In this document: positions 56,086 to 62,851 of the stretch, piece by piece
How the letters are laid out: each line of letters begins with the position of its first letter
Position numbering within the stretch: the stretch's first letter is position 1
From: Brevipalpus yothersi
Lineage: Eukaryota > Arthropoda > Arachnida > Trombidiformes > Tenuipalpidae
Reading direction: 5' to 3'
DNA: 64,000 nt
NCBI GenBank assembly: GCA_003956705.1
Contig: QZCP01000282.1
Location: 1-64,000, forward strand
Made by a program: the position numbers and the translations under genes
The notes under the pieces: model-generated
What the model saw: only the letters and a program-made list of their open reading frames with translations
What the model was told of the DNA's origin: nothing
The model's database searches: none

Positions 56086-58093
56086 AAGATAGAATTTTGC
56101 TTGTTGCTGGGTGATTCTCAGATCAAACAGTATCAACATAGAATTCCAAATTCTAATTCGGATAATCTGATTCTAATTTCGATTGTCATCCTGTATGTAC
56201 CATAAGCACTCAGCTATTCCCATGAATCATGAAGTTTAACCATTCCATCGCATCGAGATGATAATCTTTGGAGCCTGACGCACACACATTAAATCCAGTT
56301 AAGAAGATTTGAGCATCAAAATCGATTTTGTCACTTGAAATCTTAGCCTATTACATGGATGATAATGAATTTAATTCGTGCCATCCAGTGATACATATCC
56401 ATGTTGACAACACACAGCATCTGTATTAGGTGAAAATACAGAACTTTTGATCCATCCGAGCGAGATGGAGAAGATGCTTCTCAATACCATGTTTCTGGTT
56501 CATCGATTTGAAAAGAAAGGATTCCAATTCGATGAGTTGCTCAGAATTTCAATGATGATGTATCGGAACAAGATGAGTTGTATATGTATACTTTTTTGTT
56601 CCCAAAAAAACTTCATGAATCTGCTGTTGTTCAATCTGGTTCTCATTTAAAATTCAAGCACAGTGGCAACCGAAAATTTGTGTATATTCTCTTCTCTTGA
56701 ATAAACTGATCGAATTCATCTTCTTCTTCTTCTCTTGAATCATCATCAGTATTCTTGTCAGTGACACACACACGAATGACTGATTAGTCAAATAAATGAG
56801 AAACAAAACGAAATACTGTTGATAATAGAGTGGAAAAGATTTGAAGAAGAGAATACTGAAGAATAGAGTCAATCCCAAGTCCAACTACCATGCATGAGAT
56901 TGTTCTTCAGTATATTCCGTGTGCATGTTAGAACTGGTCATCAACGCAGGTAGTAGTTACTGCTGCTGAATGTACATACAAGTGCGTGTGTGTGTGTGTG
57001 TGTGTATGTAAAATGTTAATTGATTTTTAGAATGGAAAACAAATGAGAGGATTTCCACCAGTGAAGATGGGATGGATGTGGAATGTGTATGTGTGTGTGT
57101 GTGTGTGTGTGTGTATGTATGCAGAATATACCAGTAGGATGATGGGAGGCGAAGATGAGGATGATAGAGTGGGGATAAAGTGTAGTAGGCAGTGAGAATA
57201 AGATGAGCAAAAAGGAGGAGAGAGAGAGAAAAAGAATATAGAGAAAGGTTGACAATGATCAATCTCTTGGAGAGCAATGTTGCTCTCCGTTGGGCTAATG
57301 AATTCATGGTAAATATGGGACAGAATCAATTTGAAAAAATGAAGAGAATCAAGAGAGATTATGGTAAATGATCGTGTTTACTATCATCCATCTTCGTCCA
57401 TCTTTCCTCCTCCCGTTTCTTACTCTGCCTCCCACTTGATACACTCACAGTATTTCTCTCTCTCTCTCCATCTTTACCACTCTTCTTGTTCATATTCTTA
57501 TTCTTATTCTTTTTCTTATTCTTTTGCATCTTCGGTGATCTCTCTTCTCTCATTCTTGTTCCTCTTCAGCTACTACCAATGTTTGCCAGGAAATAAATTG
57601 TCTTCATTCATTGATGTTCAAAGTTTACTCACACACACACATCCAGCATCTCTCTTCATCCTCATCCTGAAATCAATGTTGTCCCACTCATTGCTCATGC
57701 TTTCCCCATAAAATGGGCATCACTCCATCCAACATACATATACACACTCGATGCCCTTTGCCCATCTATTGGGCATCCATTTCCTTTGTATTCACCATCC
57801 GATTCTCATCAATCTAACGAATGAACAAAAATAATCGATACAATAACAAGAATAATTCATAGATTTAGAACTATTTACACATATACATTCTCGAAGGGAT
57901 AGAAAGATAGATGAATGAAATGTGTGTCCATTTCAAAGTTTATATACTCAATCAACTTGCCCAATGGTGATCAACTCATGAATGGAATCTCAACTTTCGA
58001 TAGTATCTGTTCTCATTCAATTCACAGTTTGCACTTAATCATCTACTACTAGTAAACTGATAAACAGCATCATCTTCCTTTTCTTCATCTTCT

Positions 58094-58143
<50 letters not shown>

Positions 58144-59959
58144 CCTCGAATTGCCAATCGAACAGAGACCGATGATGCTGGTGGAGAGAAGATGAGGAAG
58201 ACTCGAGAAGAGATTGACTTTCGCAGAAGACGGAAACTGGGGAGAGAGAGAGAGACTTGAACACGATTCTCTATCTTTTTCTCTCCATCATCATTATCAT
58301 CTTTCATGCTTGACTGTTGCTCTTTTACTTTCTCTCTCTCTCTCTCTTCCATTCTATGTGAACATCTCAAACGGAGGCTGAGATTCTTTTGACTCTTCAA
58401 ACTTTTTTTTCACTTTCCTCTTCTTCTTCTTCTTCTTCTCCTTCTTCCCTTCTCCGTTCCTTGTAAATCACAGCTTCTTCTTCGACAAACACATACACAT
58501 GAAGAAACGAGAGACAGAGACACACAAGAGTATCAAGTGTGTAAGCTTATACCTATGAGAAAAAGCGTTTGTCGTGTACTTTTTCCCGCCTTCCTCGCCA
58601 AGATATACCAAGAATAACGGTGGGTGGCGGTGGTGATGGTGGTGATGATTGTAGTGGAGAAAACAGTGGGTGGCAATAGCGATGAATTGGAAATTACAAA
58701 TTTTGTTTCTATCATCATTATCATGAGAAGATAACCGCCTTGTTTTTTTTCACCACATTGTATATCATTCATCCATACCCACTAGGATGAAGGAATGTAT
58801 CAGTGTCTGATCAGAAAGAGGAAAAGAAAGATGATGATAAAAAAGAATGCAAACTCCACACTGCACAGCAGGATAGATGGAGCAAACGAATAAGATGAGT
58901 TAAGAAGAGAGAGAGAGAGAGAAGTGGGAGGTGAAGATGAAGGAGGAGTGAAAAGAAGATATGAGAATAGCAAAGAGAATGCAGCCAAGTGATGCAGACA
59001 AGTGAGAGAATAGAGACCGAAAGAATATATCAATGAAAATAAACTACACACTTTCAATCTGCTCTTTCTCGGTGCCCATGTTAGGCAAAGATTGGATAAA
59101 CAAAACATTCTCACTCTCATCTCTATCTTACACTCAACTGTAAGATTGTATCTTCAAGTGGAAGGAAGAGTAGAGAAGAGGAAGGATCAAGAAAATTTTC
59201 TTATTCACCTTCTTCATGCAAAGTGTGTGTGTGTATGTGTGTCTGTGAGAGCGAGTAAAAGTAAATAAGAATGACAAAGGATGGAGAGAAGATAACGTAC
59301 ACAAAGTTTGTGTACGAGAAGCTGAGATTACCTCACAGAGAAAGATGAGAAGAGAGAGAGAGAGAGTATGAGATGAGAATAAGAAGAGAAAGAGAAGAAA
59401 ACTCATTCATCCTCTTCATGAAAGATCAAGCAAGTACAAGAGGAAGAGTCGAGAGAGAGAGAGAAAAATAAAGGATAGCAATGAAAAATGAAGGGATGCT
59501 GGAGCAGTAATACGTAGTAAACCAGAGAGAGTGAGCGGAGATATACACTGAGATTCTCCTGGGAAGTGATGAGGATGCAACCGAGTCCGACAGTGATGGA
59601 GAAAAAGGATGAAGCAACAAGAGGAATCCTCGCATAGCTCCTCTCTTTCTCTTCCCCATACACACTTCACTTTATACACTCTCCAGCATCCCAACATTTC
59701 TCACTCTGCATCCCTACTCACTCTCTCATATGGCGACATCAGATAGAATATATCTCATGTTGGATACAAACTAAGCACACAGTAAGGCCAGTGTATTCAT
59801 CTCTTGTTGAGCAACACGAATCTTATTCTTTTGACAAGATTAGTTAAATTAAATCTGATGAGCTTGCAGGAGAGAGACTCTCATCGTCAAGTGATGAAGC
59901 TTTGCTTTTTGTAATTTTGCTCTCTCTCTCTCTCTCTCTCCCTCTCTCTCTCTCTCTNN

Positions 59960-60034
<75 letters not shown>

Positions 60035-61458
60035 CTCTCTTTCCTCATCCACTCAAGCACTTTCCTCATCTTGTATCCATCCCCAGTGACCAGGCTCCCC
60101 ATGAATGAAACTCATACAAAATTTAGGAAAGAAAAAGCTTTTCGCTCAGGGAAGATGAGGATAAAGTTATTTCTTTGCGTCCATTAATTGTGAACTTTGT
60201 GTCAAGAATTTTTTTTGTTCTTCTTCCACTTGATATGCACTCATAAACACACACACATACACATCAGCAAGCCACTGTTAATCTGTTCCCCGCATCTTTC
60301 ACTCCAATTCGATACAAAATGATGCTAAATGTAAGTGAAAAAGAGCGAGTAAACAGCTTACTATGTATACTCATTCTGCCGGCATAATCATTCTTGTCAT
60401 CATCACTAGTCTCACTCATTTGAGACTCTCTCTCTCTCTCTTCTCTCCTTTCTAATCCTCTTATTCAATGTTCTCCATACAATTTTCAGTGTCTCACTTC
60501 TTCTCTCTCTTTCTCTCTCTCCAAATGAATATTCAAATTAAACCTCCTCTCTTGGCTCTAATTTTGCATACTTCTCTCTCTTTCTCTCCCTCTTTTAGTT
60601 ATACTCTGAATGCACGCGTACTCTAATCAGAACTTCCCAGAATGCTAATCATTGACAATTTAGTGGCCAATCAGGCCACTGATCTGTTTTTGTTCTCCTT
60701 CTCTTCTTCCTCCTCTTCCTCTACCATCTTCTACTTTCTCTTCTTCACCATTACTTTTCCTCCTCCATCCCACAAGACCGTTAATCTGTTGAGCAATCAA
60801 ACCTCATCCAAGCACTGTAACCACACATTCAAATGATAATTCATGCATAAAAATAGACATTTTCAAGTCTGTCTGGCTATATTATCATATAACTAGAATA
60901 ACTTTTCCGTTGAACTTATTTTCCAATATATAAGTATATCCACATCAAGGGAATCCAAATCCTCTTTCAGAAGATTGAACACACACACATCTCGCCCAAT
61001 TCTTGGGTACAGACATTGTATACTCCGTCTAGATCATCAATTTTCTTTTCCTATCTTGTTTTCTCGAGAACATTTCAATTGGGCTATATTGATTGGCATA
61101 TATATCGCTATGAGTTCAAATATCCAGCTGATTTTAGGGATTTCAGGCACACACATATGATATACACAATACATACACATACACACAGTCACTTGTATCA
61201 TGTTGAGATCACAATTATCGGGAATGGCTAAATGTTCCTGGGAGAGAGAGAAAGAGAGGTAGAGCTGATCAGAAACTTTATCTGAGCAACAATAAAAGTA
61301 TCAACATAACAAAAGACTGGTCCCTAAATCATGCTTGTCCACCCACATGATCAAATCTATGCATGTGTATGTCCATACATAACGACTGGTGGCATGTATG
61401 GGCCACCCATAAAAGTGGGCCCAGTGTATATACATATTGTTGACCAGTTGCCTTCACT

Positions 61459-61495
<37 letters not shown>

Positions 61496-61614
61496 AATTT
61501 TTGCGGTTTGTTATCATCTTCCTACTCACCACATAAATATGCATATTCACAATCGATAGCAAAAGCTTTGCTAACTATACAGCAAAATATATACACCTGA
61601 AAATTCATCATCAT
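416..61614 (-). CDS. Cirl: Latrophilin/CIRL-type adhesion GPCR, whole gene model (9 coding exons)
   Basis: Proposed join on the minus strand: 61614-61530, 24113-23918, 20505-20399, 16991-15907, 15530-15347, 11988-11321, 11190-11081, 6558-6043, 1751-416. Lengths 85, 196, 107, 1085, 184, 668, 110, 516 and 1336 add to 4,287 bases, exactly 1,429 codons with the TGA stop. All junction phases agree. Domain order by residue: signal peptide about 1-19; SUEL lectin 39-129; low-complexity linker about 131-358; HormR 362-420; GAIN about 425-775 with GPS 726-775; seven helices about 783-1034; cytoplasmic tail 1035-1428. This is the family architecture of latrophilins and insect CIRL, cell-surface receptors for synaptic adhesion and mechanosensing. 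Everything from exon 2 on is secure at family level; the first exon is inferred. Confidence 0.9.
2391..2417. repeat. Perfect palindrome, 13-base arms
   Basis: GAAATCATTTCAT, one central G, then its exact reverse complement. It lies in intron 8 with no repeat around it. Confidence 0.95.
4554..4604. repeat. (GA)n microsatellite in intron 8
   Basis: Uninterrupted GA dinucleotide run of about 51 bases; the reading frames crossing it code Arg-Glu repeats only. Confidence 0.97.
6043..6558 (-). CDS. Cirl: Exon 8: transmembrane helices 2 to 5
   Basis: The acceptor is ATATACACAG and the donor GTAAGT; 516 bases, phase 2 in and out. Residues 813-983 start NLRTDRTCIHTNLCLC (end of intracellular loop 1 and TM2). 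TM3 is about 846-873 with the family motif Trp-Met-Leu-Ile-Glu-Ala-Leu-His-Leu-Tyr-Leu-Met-Leu-Val-Glu. TM4 is about 889-912 and TM5 about 934-958, with Trp-Ser-Phe-Ile-Val-Pro. Cys849 at the top of TM3 and Cys927/928 in extracellular loop 2 fit the conserved GPCR disulfide. The exon ends in intracellular loop 3 with basic residues (Lys-Ile-Lys-Arg-Ile). Confidence 0.95.
8550..8583. repeat. (CT)n microsatellite in intron 7
   Basis: CT run of 34 bases, followed about 100 bases later by a second CT run of 23 bases (8683-8705). Confidence 0.97.
9226..9274. repeat. (CT)n microsatellite in intron 7
   Basis: Uninterrupted CT run of 49 bases. Confidence 0.97.
11081..11190 (-). CDS. Cirl: Exon 7: linker to membrane and transmembrane helix 1
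   Basis: This short exon (110 bases, phase 0 in, phase 2 out) has the acceptor CTTTAAACAG and the donor GTAAGT. It encodes residues 776-811, reading QTISTTSTLLFHNIVQIGC and then a hydrophobic stretch that ends Ala-Thr-Phe-Leu-Leu-Phe. This matches TM1 of latrophilins, whose Val-x-Gln-Ile-Gly-Cys start is conserved. It has no overlapping long reading frame and was found by the match of phase and TM1 motif. Only a 130-base intron separates it from the GPS exon. Confidence 0.9.
11191..11320 (-). other. Cirl: Intron 6 (GPS to TM1)
   Basis: Only 130 bases, bounded by GTAAGA and TTAAACAG. It is the shortest intron of the gene, carries no microsatellite, and lies exactly between the extracellular GAIN/GPS coding part and the first membrane helix. 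Confidence 0.88.
11321..11988 (-). CDS. Cirl: Exon 6: GAIN subdomain B and GPS motif
   Basis: The acceptor is TTTTCACTAG and the donor GTAAGA; 668 bases, ending in phase 0. Residues 554-775 hold the beta-rich GAIN subdomain B, including loops rich in Ser and His. The GPS starts at Cys726 with Cys-Ala-Tyr-Trp, then a second Trp, Asn-Gly-Cys, Thr-Val-Cys-Glu-Cys-Asp, and ends in TFAILMDITGDE. All four GPS cysteines and both tryptophans are kept. In the family this domain cuts itself between Leu and Thr/Ser of a His-Leu-Thr/Ser triad. Here the triad reads His761-Val762-Asn763 (codons at 11365-11357), so the nucleophile is absent and cleavage is not expected. Confidence 0.92.
11989..15346 (-). 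other. Cirl: Intron 5 (within GAIN)
   Basis: 3,358 bases bounded by GTAAGT and TTCACTAG. It contains an ATA/ATT trinucleotide run near 12005-12019, GA at 12785-12826, CA near 14406-14424 and an unusual, more GC-rich patch at 15025-15113. No coding exon recognised. Confidence 0.85.
12785..12826. repeat. (GA)n microsatellite in intron 5
   Basis: Uninterrupted GA run of 42 bases. Confidence 0.97.
15347..15530 (-). CDS. Cirl: Exon 5: GAIN domain, helical subdomain A
   Basis: The acceptor is ACATATAG and the donor GTAAGT; 184 bases, phase 0 in and phase 1 out. It encodes residues 492-552, beginning PIQEICSNLLEDQHKDAWSD and including a Leu-Val-x-Glu-Leu-Glu helix and a Val-Gln-Ala-Glu-Glu-Asn-Leu end. 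The pattern Cys-x-Asn-Leu-Leu ... Trp-x-Asp-Leu is typical of latrophilin GAIN subdomain A. The last base T joins AT of exon 6 to make Tyr553. The exon was found from these patterns and from its splice sites. Confidence 0.9.
15531..15906 (-). other. Cirl: Intron 4 (within GAIN)
   Basis: 376 bases bounded by GTAAGC and ACATATAG. A GA-rich tract at 15600-15632 gives a pyrimidine tract on the transcribed strand. The reading frame of exon 4 stays open through much of it, so a retained intron would extend the protein by about 89 codons before a stop. Confidence 0.85.
15907..16991 (-). CDS. Cirl: Exon 4: low-complexity linker, HormR domain and start of GAIN
   Basis: The acceptor is AATCAG at 16997-16992 and the donor GTAAGC at 15906-15901; phase 1 in, phase 0 out, 361 whole codons (residues 131-491). 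Residues about 131-358 are a disordered linker rich in Ser, Thr, Asn, His and Asp, including runs of Ser (around 169-180) and Thr (around 224-241) that could carry O-glycans. A HormR domain follows at 362-420, from CSPALYRGLFWNYTRPG to a Pro-Asp-Leu-Ser-Gly-Cys-Arg-Ser-Ile-Trp-Val ending, with the family's Cys and Trp pattern. After it come helices of GAIN subdomain A. The open frame continues past the donor for about 270 bases, but that part is intron. Confidence 0.92.
17509..17563. repeat. (GA)n microsatellite in intron 3
   Basis: GA run of 55 bases, the first of a close pair in the same orientation. Confidence 0.97.
17834..17890. repeat. (GA)n microsatellite in intron 3
   Basis: GA run of 57 bases with a single GC interruption near 17848; second of the close pair. 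Confidence 0.97.
20399..20505 (-). CDS. Cirl: Exon 3: C-terminal third of the SUEL lectin domain
   Basis: The acceptor is ACCAG and the donor GTGAGT. This 107-base exon completes Ser94 from exon 2 and gives residues 95-129, starting CERKQHCSMNATVENF. It ends with the SUEL signature Cys-Pro-Gly-x-x-Lys-Tyr-Leu-Glu-Val-x-Tyr-x-Cys-Val-Pro. One base left over joins exon 4 to make Asp130. The lectin domain is therefore split by a 3.4 kb phase-2 intron. An Asn-Ala-Thr N-glycosylation sequon is present. Confidence 0.93.
20506..23917 (-). other. Cirl: Intron 2 (within SUEL)
   Basis: 3,412 bases bounded by GTAAGT and TATACCAG. One long GA run sits at 22375-22429. The stretch from about 22,800 to 23,740 is AT-rich and nearly free of microsatellites; its short open frames match nothing I recognise. 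Confidence 0.85.
22375..22429. repeat. (GA)n microsatellite in intron 2
   Basis: GA run of 55 bases preceded by an imperfect GAGGGAAGAGG stretch. Confidence 0.97.
23918..24113 (-). CDS. Cirl: Exon 2: N-terminal two thirds of the SUEL lectin domain
   Basis: The acceptor is CTAATATAG at 24122-24114 and the donor GTAAGT at 23917-23912. It encodes residues 30-93 plus split codons at both ends (phase 1 in, phase 2 out). The frame begins PGQKYLSLFACEGDTVNIVC and continues with the family pattern Ile-Asn-Leu-Ile-Arg-x-Asn-x-Gly-Arg-x-Ser-Ile-x-Ile-Cys-Asn-Asp. This closely follows insect CIRL (ACEGKTL and INLIRANYGRFSITICND in Drosophila). SUEL domains bind carbohydrate or protein ligands at the tip of the receptor, outside the cell. 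No in-frame ATG lies between the upstream stop and this region, so at least one more 5' exon is required. Confidence 0.93.
25887..25937. repeat. (CT)n microsatellite
   Basis: CT run of 51 bases followed by a short CATC repeat (about 25944-25958). Confidence 0.97.
26331..26367. repeat. (GA)n microsatellite
   Basis: GA run of 37 bases lying about 400 bases after a CT run, so the two are in inverted orientation. Confidence 0.97.
29735..29808. repeat. (GA)n microsatellite, long
   Basis: Uninterrupted GA run of about 74 bases preceded by GAAA-type repeats; a (CTTT)n tract follows at 29847-29868 in inverted sense. Confidence 0.97.
32712..32773. repeat. (CT)n microsatellite
   Basis: CT run of about 62 bases at the edge of a 1.7 kb microsatellite-poor stretch. 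Confidence 0.97.
33149..33206. repeat. (CT)n microsatellite
   Basis: CT run of 58 bases. The facing minus-strand frame codes Arg-Glu repeats followed by a less repetitive acidic segment. Confidence 0.97.
33578..33635. repeat. (GA)n microsatellite
   Basis: GA run of 58 bases, inverted relative to the CT run 370 bases before it and of equal length. Confidence 0.97.
34353..34400. repeat. (CT)n microsatellite
   Basis: CT run of 48 bases, first of three CT runs between 34,350 and 35,240 (others at 34616-34656 and 35198-35238). Confidence 0.97.
35305..35327. repeat. Perfect inverted repeat, 10-base arms
   Basis: ATGATTCACA, spacer GAA, then TGTGAATCAT. Confidence 0.95.
36004..36054. repeat. (GA)n microsatellite
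   Basis: GA run of 51 bases with one AAA interruption near its end. Confidence 0.97.
37488..37522. repeat. (CT)n microsatellite
   Basis: CT run of 35 bases. Confidence 0.97.
41568..41641. repeat. (GA)n microsatellite, long
   Basis: Uninterrupted GA run of 74 bases, among the longest in the window. Confidence 0.97.
42988..43040. repeat. Compound (CT)n-(TTTC)n microsatellite
   Basis: About 30 bases of CT pass directly into about 22 bases of TTTC/CTTT tetranucleotide units. Confidence 0.95.
46938..46981. repeat. (GA)n microsatellite
   Basis: GA run of 44 bases, 190 bases before another one in the same orientation. Confidence 0.97.
47171..47221. repeat. (GA)n microsatellite
   Basis: GA run of 51 bases, followed by a further 500 bases of purine-rich imperfect GA/GAA sequence. 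Confidence 0.97.
50122..50156. repeat. (GA)n microsatellite
   Basis: GA run of 35 bases; short CTC and CTA trinucleotide runs lie 300-430 bases downstream (about 50446-50459 and 50536-50556). Confidence 0.95.
55001..55077. repeat. (CT)n microsatellite ending in an assembly gap
   Basis: At least 77 bases of CT that run straight into N at 55078, so the true length is unknown. Confidence 0.97.
55078..55262. other. Assembly gap (185 N)
   Basis: Unresolved sequence flanked by CT on the left and GA on the right. Any reading frame shown across it is not real. Confidence 0.99.
55263..55307. repeat. (GA)n microsatellite right of the gap
   Basis: About 45 bases of GA directly after the N run, in inverted orientation to the CT run before it. 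Confidence 0.97.
55532..55606. repeat. (GA)n microsatellite, long
   Basis: About 75 bases of uninterrupted GA, 225 bases after the gap-flanking GA run. Confidence 0.97.
56985..57117. repeat. Two (GT)n runs
   Basis: GT dinucleotide runs at about 56986-57006 and 57087-57114. They are the longest GT runs in a window otherwise dominated by GA/CT. Confidence 0.93.
57269..57288. repeat. Perfect inverted repeat, 9-base arms
   Basis: GGAGAGCAA, spacer TG, then TTGCTCTCC. Confidence 0.95.
58095..58138. repeat. (CT)n microsatellite
   Basis: CT run of 44 bases. Confidence 0.97.
59296..59316. repeat. Perfect palindrome, 10-base arms
   Basis: CGTACACAAA, one central G, then TTTGTGTACG. Confidence 0.95.
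59920..60040. repeat. Compound (CT)n-(TATC)n microsatellite with 2 N
   Basis: About 95 bases of CT with two ambiguous bases at 59958-59959, then about six TATC units from 60016, then CT again. Confidence 0.96.
61462..61494. repeat. (CT)n microsatellite next to candidate exon 1
   Basis: CT run of 33 bases that starts only 36 bases inside intron 1 from the candidate donor site; on the transcript it reads GA. Confidence 0.97.
61530..61614 (-). CDS. Cirl: Candidate exon 1: start codon and signal peptide
   Basis: Three ATG codons in a row (first at 61614-61612) open a 28-codon frame that starts MMMNFQVYIFCCIVSKAFA. It has a short N-region, a hydrophobic core and an Ala-Phe-Ala end that fits signal peptidase cleavage after residue 19. 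The frame ends at a GTGAGT donor (61529-61524) in phase 1, the phase exon 2 needs. The joined codon is GCT (Ala29). An in-frame TAG lies upstream, so the first ATG is the natural start. Evidence is phase, donor and signal-peptide shape only; homology cannot help because this part is not conserved. The exon is 37.4 kb from exon 2. Two other phase-compatible ATG exons exist (60419-60362 and 38680-38629). Confidence 0.45.
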
Positions 61615-62484
61615 CAGAGCGAATATCGAGAATGTCCAAGAGAGAGTAGATAGCAATGTAGACTACTGGGCAGTGAAGCGGTATTCTCTCCCTAGATGGT
61701 CATCTGCATGGATGGACATGGACTGAGGTATACGAATCAATCGACCATACAGGCTTACTTGTTTCGTTCTAATTTGAAATACATTTCACATTCTCATCTG
61801 TACAAGACAAACCTTTTGGGGTGACTTCCATCGTTACCTTGTTGAATGTATTTTATATTTGTGTGTGTATGCAAAATCAGCGAGCTAATCAGCATCTGAA
61901 TCACAATTAATTTTGATCTCAACAAACTACGTGCATATGTGAGACACAGGCTTGTCGCTTCCTCGATATGAGGACCCCTCGAAAAAAGGTGGAGATGGAG
62001 GGTAGAGGCTGGAAGCTATCCCAATAAGGCACCCAAATGTAATTTGAGTGATTCATTCAGATGTATGAAACTAATTCAATCGTAAAGAGAGAGACATCCA
62101 TATTCTGGACAGTAGTGCTAAATGAAACGCTCCAAGATTCAATGAGAAAGTGATTATTAATAATCACGCTAATTCACGATACGGTAATGATGATCATGGT
62201 GGTTGAGCACTCTTTTTCTTTTACTGCTACACTTTTTTGTCACTTTCTTTCACAGGATCATCCCTACTGATGTCCATACCGTTAAGACAGTTCCATCCAC
62301 TGGTGGACAGCAAAAAAAACGCATCCATCCAATGCTGGAACGAATATTTCAAGCTAGTTACACTTGATTTAGGGAAGCGATTTGAAGTGAATCACAATCG
62401 CGATTGATGATTTCAGGGGGTATGTATTCTTCTTGGTAGATGATTTCAATTCTCTCATTCTGCTTGCTAGACTAGAAAAGACAT

Positions 62485-62486
<2 letters not shown>

Positions 62487-62543
<57 letters not shown>
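62487..62543. repeat. (GA)n microsatellite in the 5' flank
   Basis: GA run of 57 bases about 0.9 kb upstream of the candidate start codon. Confidence 0.97.
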
Positions 62544-62545
<2 letters not shown>

Positions 62546-62817
62546 CTGTATCACTGAGGAGCTTCCCGATACTAGTGGATCCTTCTATTTGATCCATTTT
62601 ATGTCCACTTTCATGAATTTGATTGTTTGTGACAAGTGATTAATGACGGTCAACAAAATAGCTTCCATTCAAAATGATTATAATCAACAGTCTATTGCCT
62701 CTACTTATCGTTCCTACTGTCTGGTTCCATTTATTTTGTTCCCTTATTAATATATTGCTTCTGATTTTGTTGGTTCTTTTTCTATTCCTTTCTTTTCCGT
62801 TATTCTTTTCTATTCGA

Positions 62818-62819
<2 letters not shown>

Positions 62820-62849
<30 letters not shown>
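62820..62849. repeat. (CT)n microsatellite in the 5' flank
   Basis: CT run of 30 bases, inverted relative to the GA run 280 bases before it. Confidence 0.96.

Positions 62850-62851
<2 letters not shown>

Larger units (their letters stand above)
24114..61529 (-). other. Cirl: Large first intron (if exon 1 is correct)
   Basis: 37,416 bases bounded by GTGAGT and CTAATATAG. It holds most of the window's GA/CT microsatellites, an assembly gap of 185 N, and more AT-rich, repeat-poor stretches (about 28,500-29,650; 31,000-32,690; 43,180-43,900; 45,500-46,400). No second gene can be named in it. A few exon-like ORFs on the minus strand (near 42,500, 46,200, 48,200 and 49,250) remain unexplained. If another first exon is used, this intron is shorter. 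Confidence 0.5.
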
